NCBI RefSeq assembly: GCF_000820305.1
Contig: NZ_CDBH01000064.1
Span: 62,001 to 126,000, forward strand
Length of the DNA: 64,000 bases
Reading direction: 5' to 3'
Source of the DNA: Aeromonas dhakensis
Lineage (GTDB): Bacteria > Pseudomonadota > Gammaproteobacteria > Enterobacterales > Aeromonadaceae
Positions within the stretch are counted from its first letter, which is position 1. Every line of letters starts with the position of its first letter. Under the pieces are notes generated by a model. The model did not search any database. It was not told the DNA's origin and saw only the letters and a program-made list of their open reading frames with translations. The translations under genes and the position numbers were made by a program. Positions 28,418-36,478 of the stretch are shown here, piece by piece.

Positions 28418-28919
28418 GGGGGCTCGCCGCGTCGGCCGGCAACACCCGGATCAGCAGGCTGTTCGGGGCCAGCATGGGGTCGTAGCGTGGTTCGAGCTCG
28501 ATGGCGCGGGCACTGAGCAGGCTGGCCAGCTTGCCAAGGCGGCTGCTGGCAAGGCGCGCACTCTCCAGCATGTCGGTCTGCGGCCCGGGGCCGCTGATAA
28601 GGGCTATCTTCGCCGGATCCCGCTGGCCGAGAAACTGGTGCAACTGCTGCTCCTGATCCGCCGCCAACATCACCGCTTCCTCCTGATAAGTCAGCGACAG
28701 CTGGGCCTGCTCGGCCAACTGCTGTTGGCGCAGCTGCGCCAGCATGGGCAGAGGATCCTCGGTGGGCGTCTGGCGAGCACAGCCAGTGAGTAGCAAAGAG
28801 GGTAGCAAAGAGGGCAGCAAGGAGAGCAGCAAGCCTGCGGCAAGCTTGATGTGGCGGGGGCGACGCCCGGCACGCTGGCGCCCAAAAGCCTTTATGTTGG
28901 TGACGTTCTGATGCGGCAT
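28392..28919 (-). CDS. Lipoprotein of the acyltransferase operon
   Basis: A 175-residue protein with a long basic N-region and a lipobox LLLTGC near residue 47. Its hydrophobic segment is built from repeated LLPS units encoded by a 12-base repeat. The mature part has a Gln-rich helix (60-100) followed by an alpha/beta segment (IALISGPGPQTDMLESARL, NSLLIRVLPAD) that could be an OmpA-like fold, though I cannot confirm it. The start is uncertain because the N-region is unusually long. Last gene of a four-gene leftward operon. Confidence 0.65.
   Translation of the reverse strand: MPHQNVTNIKAFGRQRAGRRPRHIKLAAGLLLSLLPSLLPSLLLTGCARQTPTEDPLPMLAQLRQQQLAEQAQLSLTYQEEAVMLAADQEQQLHQFLGQRDPAKIALISGPGPQTDMLESARLASSRLGKLASLLSARAIELEPRYDPMLAPNSLLIRVLPADAASPLNEARQAQ
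28791..28832. repeat. 12-base tandem repeat in the lipoprotein signal peptide
   Basis: Two perfect copies of TAGCAAAGAGGG are followed by degenerate copies (CAGCAAGGAGAG, CAGCAAGC). They encode Leu-Leu-Pro-Ser repeats in the signal peptide core. Confidence 0.75.
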
Positions 28920-28930
28920 AAGCTGGCCAG

Positions 28931-31495
28931 TCAGGGGGATGAATTGGCTCCAGTTTGCAATGTTTTCAAGCGCTTGGCCAGTTGTTCAATCTCGCCGCGA
29001 AAGCTGGCCCAGCGGCTGGCGGGGAGCGCTTCGGCCTGCTGCCAGCGGGTGGGCACCGAATCGCGCAGCCGCTGCAGCAGCAGCGCCGCCTCCACCTGCT
29101 GGCGTGCCGCCTCCACCTGCTGGCGTGCCGCCTGCTCGAGCCAGGCGAGCCAGCGCAGATCCTCGATGCCCTGTTGCAGCAGCAATAGATCGTAGGAGAG
29201 GCGATGGGCCTCGCAGGCCTGCGGGCCCAGCAGCAGAAAGTCGCTCTCGCGCCCGTCGGTGGGGTCGTAGGGCAGGGCGGTGGGCATGCGTCCGTGCCAC
29301 TGCAGATAGCCCTCTGCCCCGCTCTGCCAGAGGTAGAAGCCGGCGGCGCGCGGGGTGCCGAGGTTGTAAAACCAGGGGGTGGCCCCGGCGGCCCTGACTC
29401 GTTCCACATCGGCCTTGTCGGCGCCAAAGCCTGCGTTGACCAGGGCTATCTCCACCTCGCCAAGCAAGGGCGCCTGGGCGGGATGGTTGAAGTGACCGGC
29501 CCGCACCACGGCCGGAACCCGCCGCTTCATCTCGCGGGCCATGGCTTGAATGGCGGGCAGGGCGCCAAGATCGGGCTCGTCAAACAGGCTCCAGGCCAGG
29601 GGGGGCAGCCCCTGGGCGCGAAAGGCCGCCTGGCGCTGCTGCCAGGCATCGAGCCGGCTGTTGGCGTCGCTGCCCCAGCGCTTGAGGGAGGCGTAGGCCA
29701 GCAAGGGGGTATGAAAACCAAGGCCGATGGCCTCCTCCTGGGTGGTACGCATCCCGGCTTCATCCTGGGGCAGGGCGGGGGCCACGCCGCTTATCCCAAG
29801 CCCGGCGAGCCGCGCCAGATCGCAGCGACTGGCGGCCAGCTGGGCGTTGGCCAGCTCCGGGCCCTGGCCGAACCAGCCAAGGTAGGGGGGCGTGTCGAGG
29901 TAGATGCCGACCGGCTTGCTGGCGGCGGGCAGGATCAGGGGCAGCACCTCGACGTCCAATGGCAACTGCACCAGCTGCTGGTGGCTGAGCAGCTGGATGT
30001 TGCCCTGATAGCGCCCCGCCGGTGCATCCCGCGGAATGGGAAGATGCAGCACCAGGCGCCTTGGCACCCGGCGCTTGAGGGTGAGCCCAGCCACCCCCTC
30101 CACCAGCTCCTGATCCGAGGGGAGCAGCAGGGTGCCGCTCGCCTGGGGGCGCACCAGATGCCACTGGCCGTGGTAGGGGGTCAGCGGCAGGGTAACGCCA
30201 TTGGCCGCAGGCGGCTGGATCACCAGCAGGGGGGCGGCGTCATCCTCGGGCGTCTCGATGACGAACTCCAGCAGCAGCTGGCTGCCTTGGGCGGCCAGTA
30301 CGGGAGTCGCGGGGGGGGCCGGGCTGGCCCTGGCACTCAAGGTCGGTTGCCCCGGCGTGATGGGGGTCAGGGTGAGGCGAGCGGGGGATTCTGGCAGCGA
30401 ATAGGGAGCCAGGGCCCACTTCTCCGTAAAGAGCTGGCGCTGCTTGGCCAGCACCCGCCGGGTGGCTTCGGCTAGGGGGTTAGCCTTGGCGTCAGCCTGC
30501 TTGTCCGCTGCAGGATAGAGGGCCAGCAGCAGGCCGGCGAGGAATTTCGCATCCGGCGAATTGCCCCCCAGGGTGAGGGTGAGCGGGCCGCCCGGGTGCT
30601 CGAGCACCAGGCTGACCGGCCCCCCCTGGCGGGCACCAAACAGCAGCCAGGGGTCTGGATTGGGCAGCGCCTCCTGCTGCTGGCCGGCGAGATAGCGCTG
30701 GACCAGCCACTCGCCCGGCTGCAACCGCTCGGCCCAGACCGGCTCACCATCGATCAGCACGCTGCGCTCGAGGGGGTGGGGCAGGTACTCCCACTCGCCC
30801 GGATCGTCGAGCCAGAGGGTGAGCTGGTAGCGCCCCTTGGGAACGTTCAGCCTGACACCGCCGAGGTTGCGCAGCCCGTCGCGGATCAGCGCATCGCCGG
30901 AGGGGCGCAGTATGGGGCTGGGGTGGCCCAGCAGACGCGGATCCCCCGGTGCCAGGGGCTCGAAACCGGTGAAGCGAGGCGCATCGCTCGCCCCCAGATC
31001 GAGGGCTATGGTGCCGGCGGGCAGGGTCAGCCCGGGGGACCAGTACCAGCGTGTCAGGGTGAGCGGCGCCGCCCCGTCAGCCATAAAGAGATAGAGCTTG
31101 GTGAGCTGGTCGAGGGCCAGGGCTCTGGGCTGGGCGGTGCGCCAGTCGCTTAACGAAAAACGCAGAGTAAAAGGGCCCGGGGGGATGATCCGCTCCAGAT
31201 TGACCCGGCTGCGGTAGTTGACCGAGGCGGCGTCATCGACCCGCAGGATCAGGGTCTGGGGACTGGCCGCGGGATTGTGACCCTCGATCACCAGTTCATC
31301 ATCCGCCCCGACGGGCCAGGGCAGGCGCTCGAAGGTGAGCCTCTGGGGCGTCTGCTCGCCGCTCAGTGGCAAGGGGGTGGGGCCATCAAGGCGGCTCGCC
31401 GCCAGCACAGAGCTTCCTGTTAGCAGGCTGAGGGTGAGCAGGCCGAGTACCTGTAGCCAGCATGTTCTGTGCAAGTGCGCCGCCAGCCAGATCAT
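28931..31495 (-). CDS. Secreted DUF4091-type putative glycoside hydrolase
   Basis: An 854-residue protein with a signal peptide (LLTGSSVLAAS) and two or more beta-rich regions up to about residue 540 (jelly-roll-like, LTLGGNSPDAKFL). A C-terminal (beta/alpha)8-like domain follows with LAWSLFDEPDLGALP (candidate acid/base Glu in FDEP), FYLWQSGAEGYLQW and LQQGIEDLRWLAWLE, the last being typical of DUF4091 proteins. It could trim or remodel the exported polysaccharide. The start shares one base with the upstream stop, so translation is coupled. Near the C-terminus a 21-base tandem repeat doubles ARQQVEA. Confidence 0.7.
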   Translation of the reverse strand: MIWLAAHLHRTCWLQVLGLLTLSLLTGSSVLAASRLDGPTPLPLSGEQTPQRLTFERLPWPVGADDELVIEGHNPAASPQTLILRVDDAASVNYRSRVNLERIIPPGPFTLRFSLSDWRTAQPRALALDQLTKLYLFMADGAAPLTLTRWYWSPGLTLPAGTIALDLGASDAPRFTGFEPLAPGDPRLLGHPSPILRPSGDALIRDGLRNLGGVRLNVPKGRYQLTLWLDDPGEWEYLPHPLERSVLIDGEPVWAERLQPGEWLVQRYLAGQQQEALPNPDPWLLFGARQGGPVSLVLEHPGGPLTLTLGGNSPDAKFLAGLLLALYPAADKQADAKANPLAEATRRVLAKQRQLFTEKWALAPYSLPESPARLTLTPITPGQPTLSARASPAPPATPVLAAQGSQLLLEFVIETPEDDAAPLLVIQPPAANGVTLPLTPYHGQWHLVRPQASGTLLLPSDQELVEGVAGLTLKRRVPRRLVLHLPIPRDAPAGRYQGNIQLLSHQQLVQLPLDVEVLPLILPAASKPVGIYLDTPPYLGWFGQGPELANAQLAASRCDLARLAGLGISGVAPALPQDEAGMRTTQEEAIGLGFHTPLLAYASLKRWGSDANSRLDAWQQRQAAFRAQGLPPLAWSLFDEPDLGALPAIQAMAREMKRRVPAVVRAGHFNHPAQAPLLGEVEIALVNAGFGADKADVERVRAAGATPWFYNLGTPRAAGFYLWQSGAEGYLQWHGRMPTALPYDPTDGRESDFLLLGPQACEAHRLSYDLLLLQQGIEDLRWLAWLEQAARQQVEAARQQVEAALLLQRLRDSVPTRWQQAEALPASRWASFRGEIEQLAKRLKTLQTGANSSP
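29085..29133. repeat. 21-base tandem repeat inside the DUF4091 gene
   Basis: GCCGCCTCCACCTGCTGGCGT occurs twice perfectly, plus a partial third copy. It is in frame and duplicates seven residues of a helix. Confidence 0.85.
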
Positions 31496-32694
31496 CAGAG
31501 TAGCCCCGCCAGCCAGTTTTTCAGCTCATCGGCCCTGTGATCCCAGCTCTGCTGCGCCACCGCCTGCTGGCGACTCTGGCGCCCTTCACTGCGAGTCAGT
31601 GCTTCCCACTCGTAGCGCTGGAACCAGTCCTGGGCGGGAGCGTCGAGGGCGGCACGCTGGATGGCCTGGGCCAGGCTGTCGCCCGGGCGGGGCAGATGGA
31701 CCAGCGCCCGATAGCCGTCCAGTGCCGGAAAATCGGTGCTGACCACGGGCCGGCCGGTCGCCAGATACTCGCGCAGTTTAAGCGGGTTGCAGGCCCTGAT
31801 CTGGGCATTGTCGACGAAGGGCAGCAGGCTCACCTGCCAGTGCTGGGCGTAGGCGGCCAGGGTGTGGTGTGGTCTGGGGCCGAGCAGGTGCACGTTCGGC
31901 AATCCGGCGAGCGGGCTCAGGTCAGTCTGCCTGGGCCCTATCAGCACCAGATCCCAGTGGGGCAGGGCGCGGGCGGTCTCCGCCAGCAGAGGGACGTCTA
32001 TCCAGTCGCTCAGGCTGCCGTAAAACCCGGCGATGGGGCGCCCGCTCGGCAGGTCCGCCGGCCTGGGTTGGGGTGGCATAAAGAGTCCGAGATCCACCCC
32101 GTGGCTCAGCAGCCGGGTCTTGTGGGGGGGGAAGCGGCTGGCCAGCGCCGGACTGGCGGCCAGGATAAGGTCTGCTTTTTCTACCAGCCTGGCTTCGCAG
32201 CGGGCAATGGCGGCGTGATCCACCCCCGCCAGGGCCGAGAAGTCGTCGCCGCAGTAGTAGATCACCGCCCGCTCGCCGAGCTTGCCTACCAGATCCACCG
32301 CGCTTGGCAAGGAGATCCAGAGCAGCGGCTTGTCGAGCTCGGGCAGCTGGCGGCGGATCTGGGCCGCCAGCCAGTGGCCGTTGATCCGCCCCGCCAGCGG
32401 GCTGCCGGGCAGGGGCAGCGCCAGCGGCGGCATCACCAGGGGCGTTGGCCCGCTCTGGATGGCGGCTGCCTGCGCCTCGCCCTTGGCCGGGCGGCGCAGC
32501 ACGGCCCCCAGCTTGCGGCCGAGCCGGCCTAGGTCGCGCACGTTGAGGCGGGGGCGGCGCAGGCCGATGGAGTTGACCCAGAGCACCCGATAGTCCGGCA
32601 GCAGGCGTTTGATGAGGTGCTGGGTGCTGGAGGGGTGCTGACCCCAGTCCTCCCCCAGTACCACCAGTTGGGGCTGTGCGCTCGACGGTTTCAT
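31495..32694 (-). CDS. Glycosyltransferase, GT4-like (SypN-like position)
   Basis: A 399-residue GT-B transferase. Marks are the N-terminal GEDWGQHPSSTQHL acceptor loop, YYCGDDFSAL, the hinge LLSHGVDLGLF, GFYGSLSDWID and LKLREYLATGRPVVST near the nucleotide site. This pattern fits the WcaK/TuaH-like branch that transfers sugars to lipid-linked oligosaccharide. Overlaps the acyltransferase gene by 4 bases, like sypM-sypN in V. fischeri. Confidence 0.82.
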   Translation of the reverse strand: MKPSSAQPQLVVLGEDWGQHPSSTQHLIKRLLPDYRVLWVNSIGLRRPRLNVRDLGRLGRKLGAVLRRPAKGEAQAAAIQSGPTPLVMPPLALPLPGSPLAGRINGHWLAAQIRRQLPELDKPLLWISLPSAVDLVGKLGERAVIYYCGDDFSALAGVDHAAIARCEARLVEKADLILAASPALASRFPPHKTRLLSHGVDLGLFMPPQPRPADLPSGRPIAGFYGSLSDWIDVPLLAETARALPHWDLVLIGPRQTDLSPLAGLPNVHLLGPRPHHTLAAYAQHWQVSLLPFVDNAQIRACNPLKLREYLATGRPVVSTDFPALDGYRALVHLPRPGDSLAQAIQRAALDAPAQDWFQRYEWEALTRSEGRQSRQQAVAQQSWDHRADELKNWLAGLL

Positions 32695-33467
32695 GGCTGC
32701 TTCTCCTCACTCAGGCGGCAGGCGGCACTCTCTGCCAGCGCGTCGCGGCAATCTTGTGCATCGAGGGGGCGCAGCACCCGGGCCGGCACCCCGGCGGCCA
32801 GCACCCCGGCGGGCAGGCTATGGGTCACGATACTGCCAGCGGCGACCACGGTGCCCGCGCCTATGGTCACCCCTGCCATCACCATGGCGCCGGTGCCGAG
32901 CCAGACGTCGTGCTCGAGCACGATATCGCCGACCTGCTCGTCCCGATCCGGCAGTCCCCGGGCCCGCTCCTGGGCATCCAGCGGGTGGCCAGGGTAGCCC
33001 GCGAGAAAGGCGCGCCCGGCGATGCGCACGTTGTCCCCGATCACCACCTGGTTGCCCACTGCTATGGTGGTCTGCCAGCCGATGCCGACGTTGTTGCCAA
33101 TCCTGAGAGCGGGCCCCTTGCTCGAGGGGCGCCCGCTGATGGTCATGGCGGCGCTGAGGCGACAATCCGCCCCCACTTCGATCGATACGGGGCCGCTGAT
33201 AAAGGGGATGCCGCCATAGAGATAGAGGCGGGGGGCGGGGGCACGCAGGCGGGACTGGAACAGCGGCGTCCACCAGAGGGTGCGGGTCAGGTTGGCGAGT
33301 GTCTGGCTTGCCAGCCGATAGAGACGATAGAGCAGGCCGTGCAGGGGCGGGATGAGCGGAAAGCTCCAGCTGCGGGCCCCCTTGGCTAGGCGCCACAGCA
33401 GGCGGGCCAGCGGCGTCTCTCCCTGCTTGGCCCAGGTTTTCATCCGGTACAGGCTGATGCTGTTCAT
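32691..33467 (-). CDS. Hexapeptide-repeat acyltransferase (SypM-like)
   Basis: A 258-residue left-handed beta-helix acyltransferase. From about residue 95 it has repeats of the I/V-G-x-x-x-x type (IGNNVGIG, IGDNVRIAG, IVLEHDVWLGTGAMVMAGVTIGAGTVVAAGS) and a terminal AGVPARVL. It probably O-acetylates the polysaccharide repeat unit at the cytoplasmic face. GAGGACGCC precedes the ATG. First gene of a four-gene operon with a sigma-54 promoter. Confidence 0.88.
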   Translation of the reverse strand: MNSISLYRMKTWAKQGETPLARLLWRLAKGARSWSFPLIPPLHGLLYRLYRLASQTLANLTRTLWWTPLFQSRLRAPAPRLYLYGGIPFISGPVSIEVGADCRLSAAMTISGRPSSKGPALRIGNNVGIGWQTTIAVGNQVVIGDNVRIAGRAFLAGYPGHPLDAQERARGLPDRDEQVGDIVLEHDVWLGTGAMVMAGVTIGAGTVVAAGSIVTHSLPAGVLAAGVPARVLRPLDAQDCRDALAESAACRLSEEKQP

Positions 33468-33517
33468 GGCGTCCTCTCCTCTGGCTCTGCGTCGTCACGA
33501 TCGACCTGTCTGGGACT

Positions 33518-33533
33518 AGCAGGGATCGGGCCA
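33518..33533 (-). promoter_or_regulatory. Sigma-54 promoter of the acyltransferase operon
   Basis: Leftward TGGCCC-N5-CTGCT, with GG and GC spaced by 10, 51 bases before the start codon. Confidence 0.55.
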
Positions 33534-33717
33534 ACTGACGCTCAGCACGCTGCTGGCTCGCACCGGCCGCCTGCCAGGGGGTTGGATGGCAAGGCGCTGT
33601 GCAAATTGCGCCGGCCGGGCTGCAAAACGCAAAAATCAGATTCATTTTGGGCCTGATGTGCGTTGCTGTGAAGGTCGAGAGCGCGACATGCAGGGCTACG
33701 CGGGGAATTGCACCGGC

Positions 33718-33734
33718 TGGCGTGCCCCTTGCAT
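33718..33734 (+). promoter_or_regulatory. Sigma-54 promoter of the flippase operon
   Basis: TGGCGT-N5-TTGCAT has a perfect -12 element and GG at -24, 52 bases before the start codon. Confidence 0.65.
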
Positions 33735-33785
33735 TGGCTGACCACAGATGACCCAAGATCCGTTGCCTGGTGGCTGGGAGGCCCT

Positions 33786-35105
33786 ATGAGACTCGGAGTA
33801 AACCAGATAGCCATGCTCTATTACGCCGCCGGCCTCTTGCTGATGAAGGGGATCTCCCTGCTGATGCTGCCGGTGCTGACCCACCTGCTGGCGCCCCGGG
33901 AGTATGGCCAGCTGGAAGTGCTCTTGACCATCATCAACCTGGGCTCCCTCATCCTGGGGTTCGGGCTGGTGGACGCCCTCTATCGCTTCGCCGGGATGGC
34001 AGCAGATGAGGGCGAGCGCAAGCAGGTGGTGGCGCGGGTGTTTGGCCTGGTCTGGATCATCGCCCTGGCCAGCCTGGTGCTGCTCTGGTGGCTGGCGCCC
34101 CTGGTGCAGCGGCTGCTGCCAACCGAAACCCGCCTTGCCGATGTGCGCTGGGTGCTCAGCGCTTTGCCGCTCGAGGGGGTGATCGGGGTGCCGCTGGCCT
34201 GGCTGCGGATGCGCAATCAGGCCCGTCTCTTCTTCGTGGCCACCGCCGGCAAGGCGGTGATCCAGTCCCTGCTGACCGCCTGGTGGCTCTGGCTTGGCTG
34301 GGGCGTGAGCGGAGTGCTTGCCTCCGGCACCCTCACCTGTGTCGCGCTGGCGCTGCTGCTGAGCCTCTGGCAGTGGCGCGATGGCGGCATCCGCTTTGAC
34401 TGGCAACACTACCGCCCCCTGCTGCGCTACGGCCTGCCGCTGGTGGTGAGCGGGCTGGCGGGCTTTGCCCTGAGCGGGCTGGATCGCTGGCTGCTGGCCG
34501 AACACGTCGGCGAGGCGCTGCTGGCCTACTACGCGGTGGCGGGCAAGCTGGCGCTGGCGGTGGGGCTTCTGCTGCAGCCCTTCGCCCTCTGGTGGTATCC
34601 GCGCCGCTTCATGCTGCTCAAGGAGCCGGACGGCCTGCGCCTCAACGCCCACTACAGCGTGCTCGGCTCCGTGCTGGGGTTTGCCACCGCCGGGGTGGTG
34701 GGGCTCACCGCGCCTCTGCTTATTCGCTGGCTCACTCCGGAGAGTTACCACGGATCCATCGCCTATATCCCGCTGCTGGTGCTGGGGATGGCGGTGCGCA
34801 ACGTCTCTGACCTGCTCAACGTCGGCTGCTTCAGCGGCGAGGAGAGCAAGGCCCAGATGGTTATCAATCTGGGATGCAGTTTGCTCGGCGTCCTTGGCTT
34901 TTTGCTCGCCATTCCGCACTTCGGGGTGGCCGGAGTGATCTGGACCCTGCTGCTGGTCTACCTGGTGCGCGCGCTCGCCTTCTATCTGGTGAGCCAGCGG
35001 TTGCTGCCGCTGCCATATCGCCTCTCGACGCTGTGGGCGAGCGGTGCCGGCTCCCTTGCCATGATGTGGCTCGGCCAGTGGTGGGCAGGGCAATGGGCCG
35101 CCTGA
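33786..35105 (+). CDS. Wzx-type oligosaccharide flippase (SypK-like)
   Basis: A 439-residue inner-membrane protein of the MVF/polysaccharide-transport superfamily, with about twelve to fourteen helices. It starts YYAAGLLLMKGISLLMLPVL and has the APREYGQLE loop typical of Wzx/RfbX proteins. It turns the lipid-linked repeat unit to the periplasm. GGGAGG precedes the ATG; 26 upstream in-frame codons are rejected because they overlap the promoter. The next gene starts 13 bases before its stop. Confidence 0.9.
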   Translation: MRLGVNQIAMLYYAAGLLLMKGISLLMLPVLTHLLAPREYGQLEVLLTIINLGSLILGFGLVDALYRFAGMAADEGERKQVVARVFGLVWIIALASLVLLWWLAPLVQRLLPTETRLADVRWVLSALPLEGVIGVPLAWLRMRNQARLFFVATAGKAVIQSLLTAWWLWLGWGVSGVLASGTLTCVALALLLSLWQWRDGGIRFDWQHYRPLLRYGLPLVVSGLAGFALSGLDRWLLAEHVGEALLAYYAVAGKLALAVGLLLQPFALWWYPRRFMLLKEPDGLRLNAHYSVLGSVLGFATAGVVGLTAPLLIRWLTPESYHGSIAYIPLLVLGMAVRNVSDLLNVGCFSGEESKAQMVINLGCSLLGVLGFLLAIPHFGVAGVIWTLLLVYLVRALAFYLVSQRLLPLPYRLSTLWASGAGSLAMMWLGQWWAGQWAA

Positions 35106-36478
35106 GCCACGCCCTCTGGGGGCTGGCCGCCACCCTGCTGGTGGCCGGGCTTTGGTGGCGGCTGCCGCACCCGCTGCTGCTGCCGGTGCTGGGGCTGGCC
35201 ATTCCCGCCATCTGGTTTGCCCTGCGCTGGCCGTTTCTGATGGTGCTGGGGTTCGTTACCTTCTCGTTTTTCCGCCTGCACGAGGTGTTTCCCCAGCTCT
35301 ATCCCCTCAAGATCCCGCTGCTCTTCTCGCTGGCGGCGATTGGTGCCCTGGTTTGGCACACCCTGCTCACCGGTCGCATCAGGCCCTACTGGAGCCAGCC
35401 CCTCAGCTGGTTGACCGCCTTTTTCATCGTCGTCTCCATCGGGGTGCTGTTTGCCAGCAACCGGGGGGAGGCGATCGCCACCTGGACCGGCAGCTACAGC
35501 AAGATCTACCTGATGACGCTGGCCACCGCCTGGCTGGTGCGCAGGCCGGAGGACTTCGCCCTGGCGGTGCGGGCCTTCGTGGTGGCCGGCTGCATGGTGG
35601 CCCTGGTGGCGCTCTACAACAAGAGCAGCGGCATCGGGCTGGTGGAGGGGACCCGGGTCACCATAGGGCGCGAGCTCGGCTCTGTGCTGGGGGATCCCAA
35701 CGATCTGGCGCTGGTGCTGCTGTTTCCCGCCGGCTTCTCCTTGAGCCTGCTGCTCAACCAGAACGGCCTGGCCGGGCGCATCCTGGGGGCGGTGGGGTTC
35801 GTGCTGGTGGCTGCCGCCATCATCGCCACTCAGAGCCGCGGCGGCCTGCTCGGGATCTGCGCGGTGGGCGGCATCTTTGCCTGGCAGCGGGTGCAGTCGA
35901 AGACCGTGCTGATCCTGTGCGGCACCCTGGCGCTGCTGGTGCTGTTTGCCGCCGCCGGGATAAGCGACAGGGCCTCCGGCGGGGCGGCGGAGAGCGGGGT
36001 GGATGCCTCGGCCATGGGGCGCCTTTATGCCTGGCAGGCCGCCTGGGGCATGGCGCTGGCCCATCCGCTCATCGGGGTGGGGCTCTCCAACTTCTACTAC
36101 AACTACTTCTTCTTCAGCCCCCACTGGGACGGCCTCAACCACGCGGTGCACTCCACCTGGTTCGGGGTGCTGGCGGAGACCGGCTTCGTGGGGCTGACCC
36201 TGTTTGTCGGCATGGTGGCGGTGACCCTTTACCGGGCCTGGCACTGCCGCCTGGATGGCATGCCTCCTGCAGTAGTCACAGCCATGCAGGGGGTGATGGC
36301 GAGCATGGTGGGGTTCGTCATCTCGGGATCCTTCCTGACCCAGGGCTTTACCTGGCCCATCTATCTGGAGCTGTCGCTGGCGGTGGCAGCCATCAAATAT
36401 GTCCGGCAGGCCAGAGAAACGGAAATGGCCATGGCCGAGACGGAGCGGGATAAACCAAACAAGGGAGCTGAGTCATGA
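35093..36478 (+). CDS. Wzy polymerase / O-antigen-ligase family membrane protein (SypL-like)
   Basis: A 461-residue polytopic protein with about twelve helices and the Wzy_C features GSVLGDPNDLALVLLF and ATQSRGGLLG, plus a large periplasmic loop near 290-340 (GVGLSNFYYNYFF). It polymerises or ligates repeat units in the periplasm. GGGCAGGG stands before the ATG that lies inside the end of the flippase gene, and the stop overlaps the next start by 4 bases, so the operon is tightly coupled. Confidence 0.88.
   Translation: MGRLSHALWGLAATLLVAGLWWRLPHPLLLPVLGLAIPAIWFALRWPFLMVLGFVTFSFFRLHEVFPQLYPLKIPLLFSLAAIGALVWHTLLTGRIRPYWSQPLSWLTAFFIVVSIGVLFASNRGEAIATWTGSYSKIYLMTLATAWLVRRPEDFALAVRAFVVAGCMVALVALYNKSSGIGLVEGTRVTIGRELGSVLGDPNDLALVLLFPAGFSLSLLLNQNGLAGRILGAVGFVLVAAAIIATQSRGGLLGICAVGGIFAWQRVQSKTVLILCGTLALLVLFAAAGISDRASGGAAESGVDASAMGRLYAWQAAWGMALAHPLIGVGLSNFYYNYFFFSPHWDGLNHAVHSTWFGVLAETGFVGLTLFVGMVAVTLYRAWHCRLDGMPPAVVTAMQGVMASMVGFVISGSFLTQGFTWPIYLELSLAVAAIKYVRQARETEMAMAETERDKPNKGAES

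Larger units (their letters stand above)
33468..33785. promoter_or_regulatory. Divergent regulatory region between acyltransferase and flippase operons
   Basis: No gene is supported. It contains back-to-back sigma-54 promoter matches for the leftward (33518-33533) and rightward (33718-33734) operons, leaving about 180 bases between for activator binding. Confidence 0.55.

Noticed and set aside
33549..33640. Other GG/GC pairs near the acyltransferase promoter
   Set aside because: Spacing was 8, 9 or 11 bases instead of 10, so they do not fit a sigma-54 promoter.
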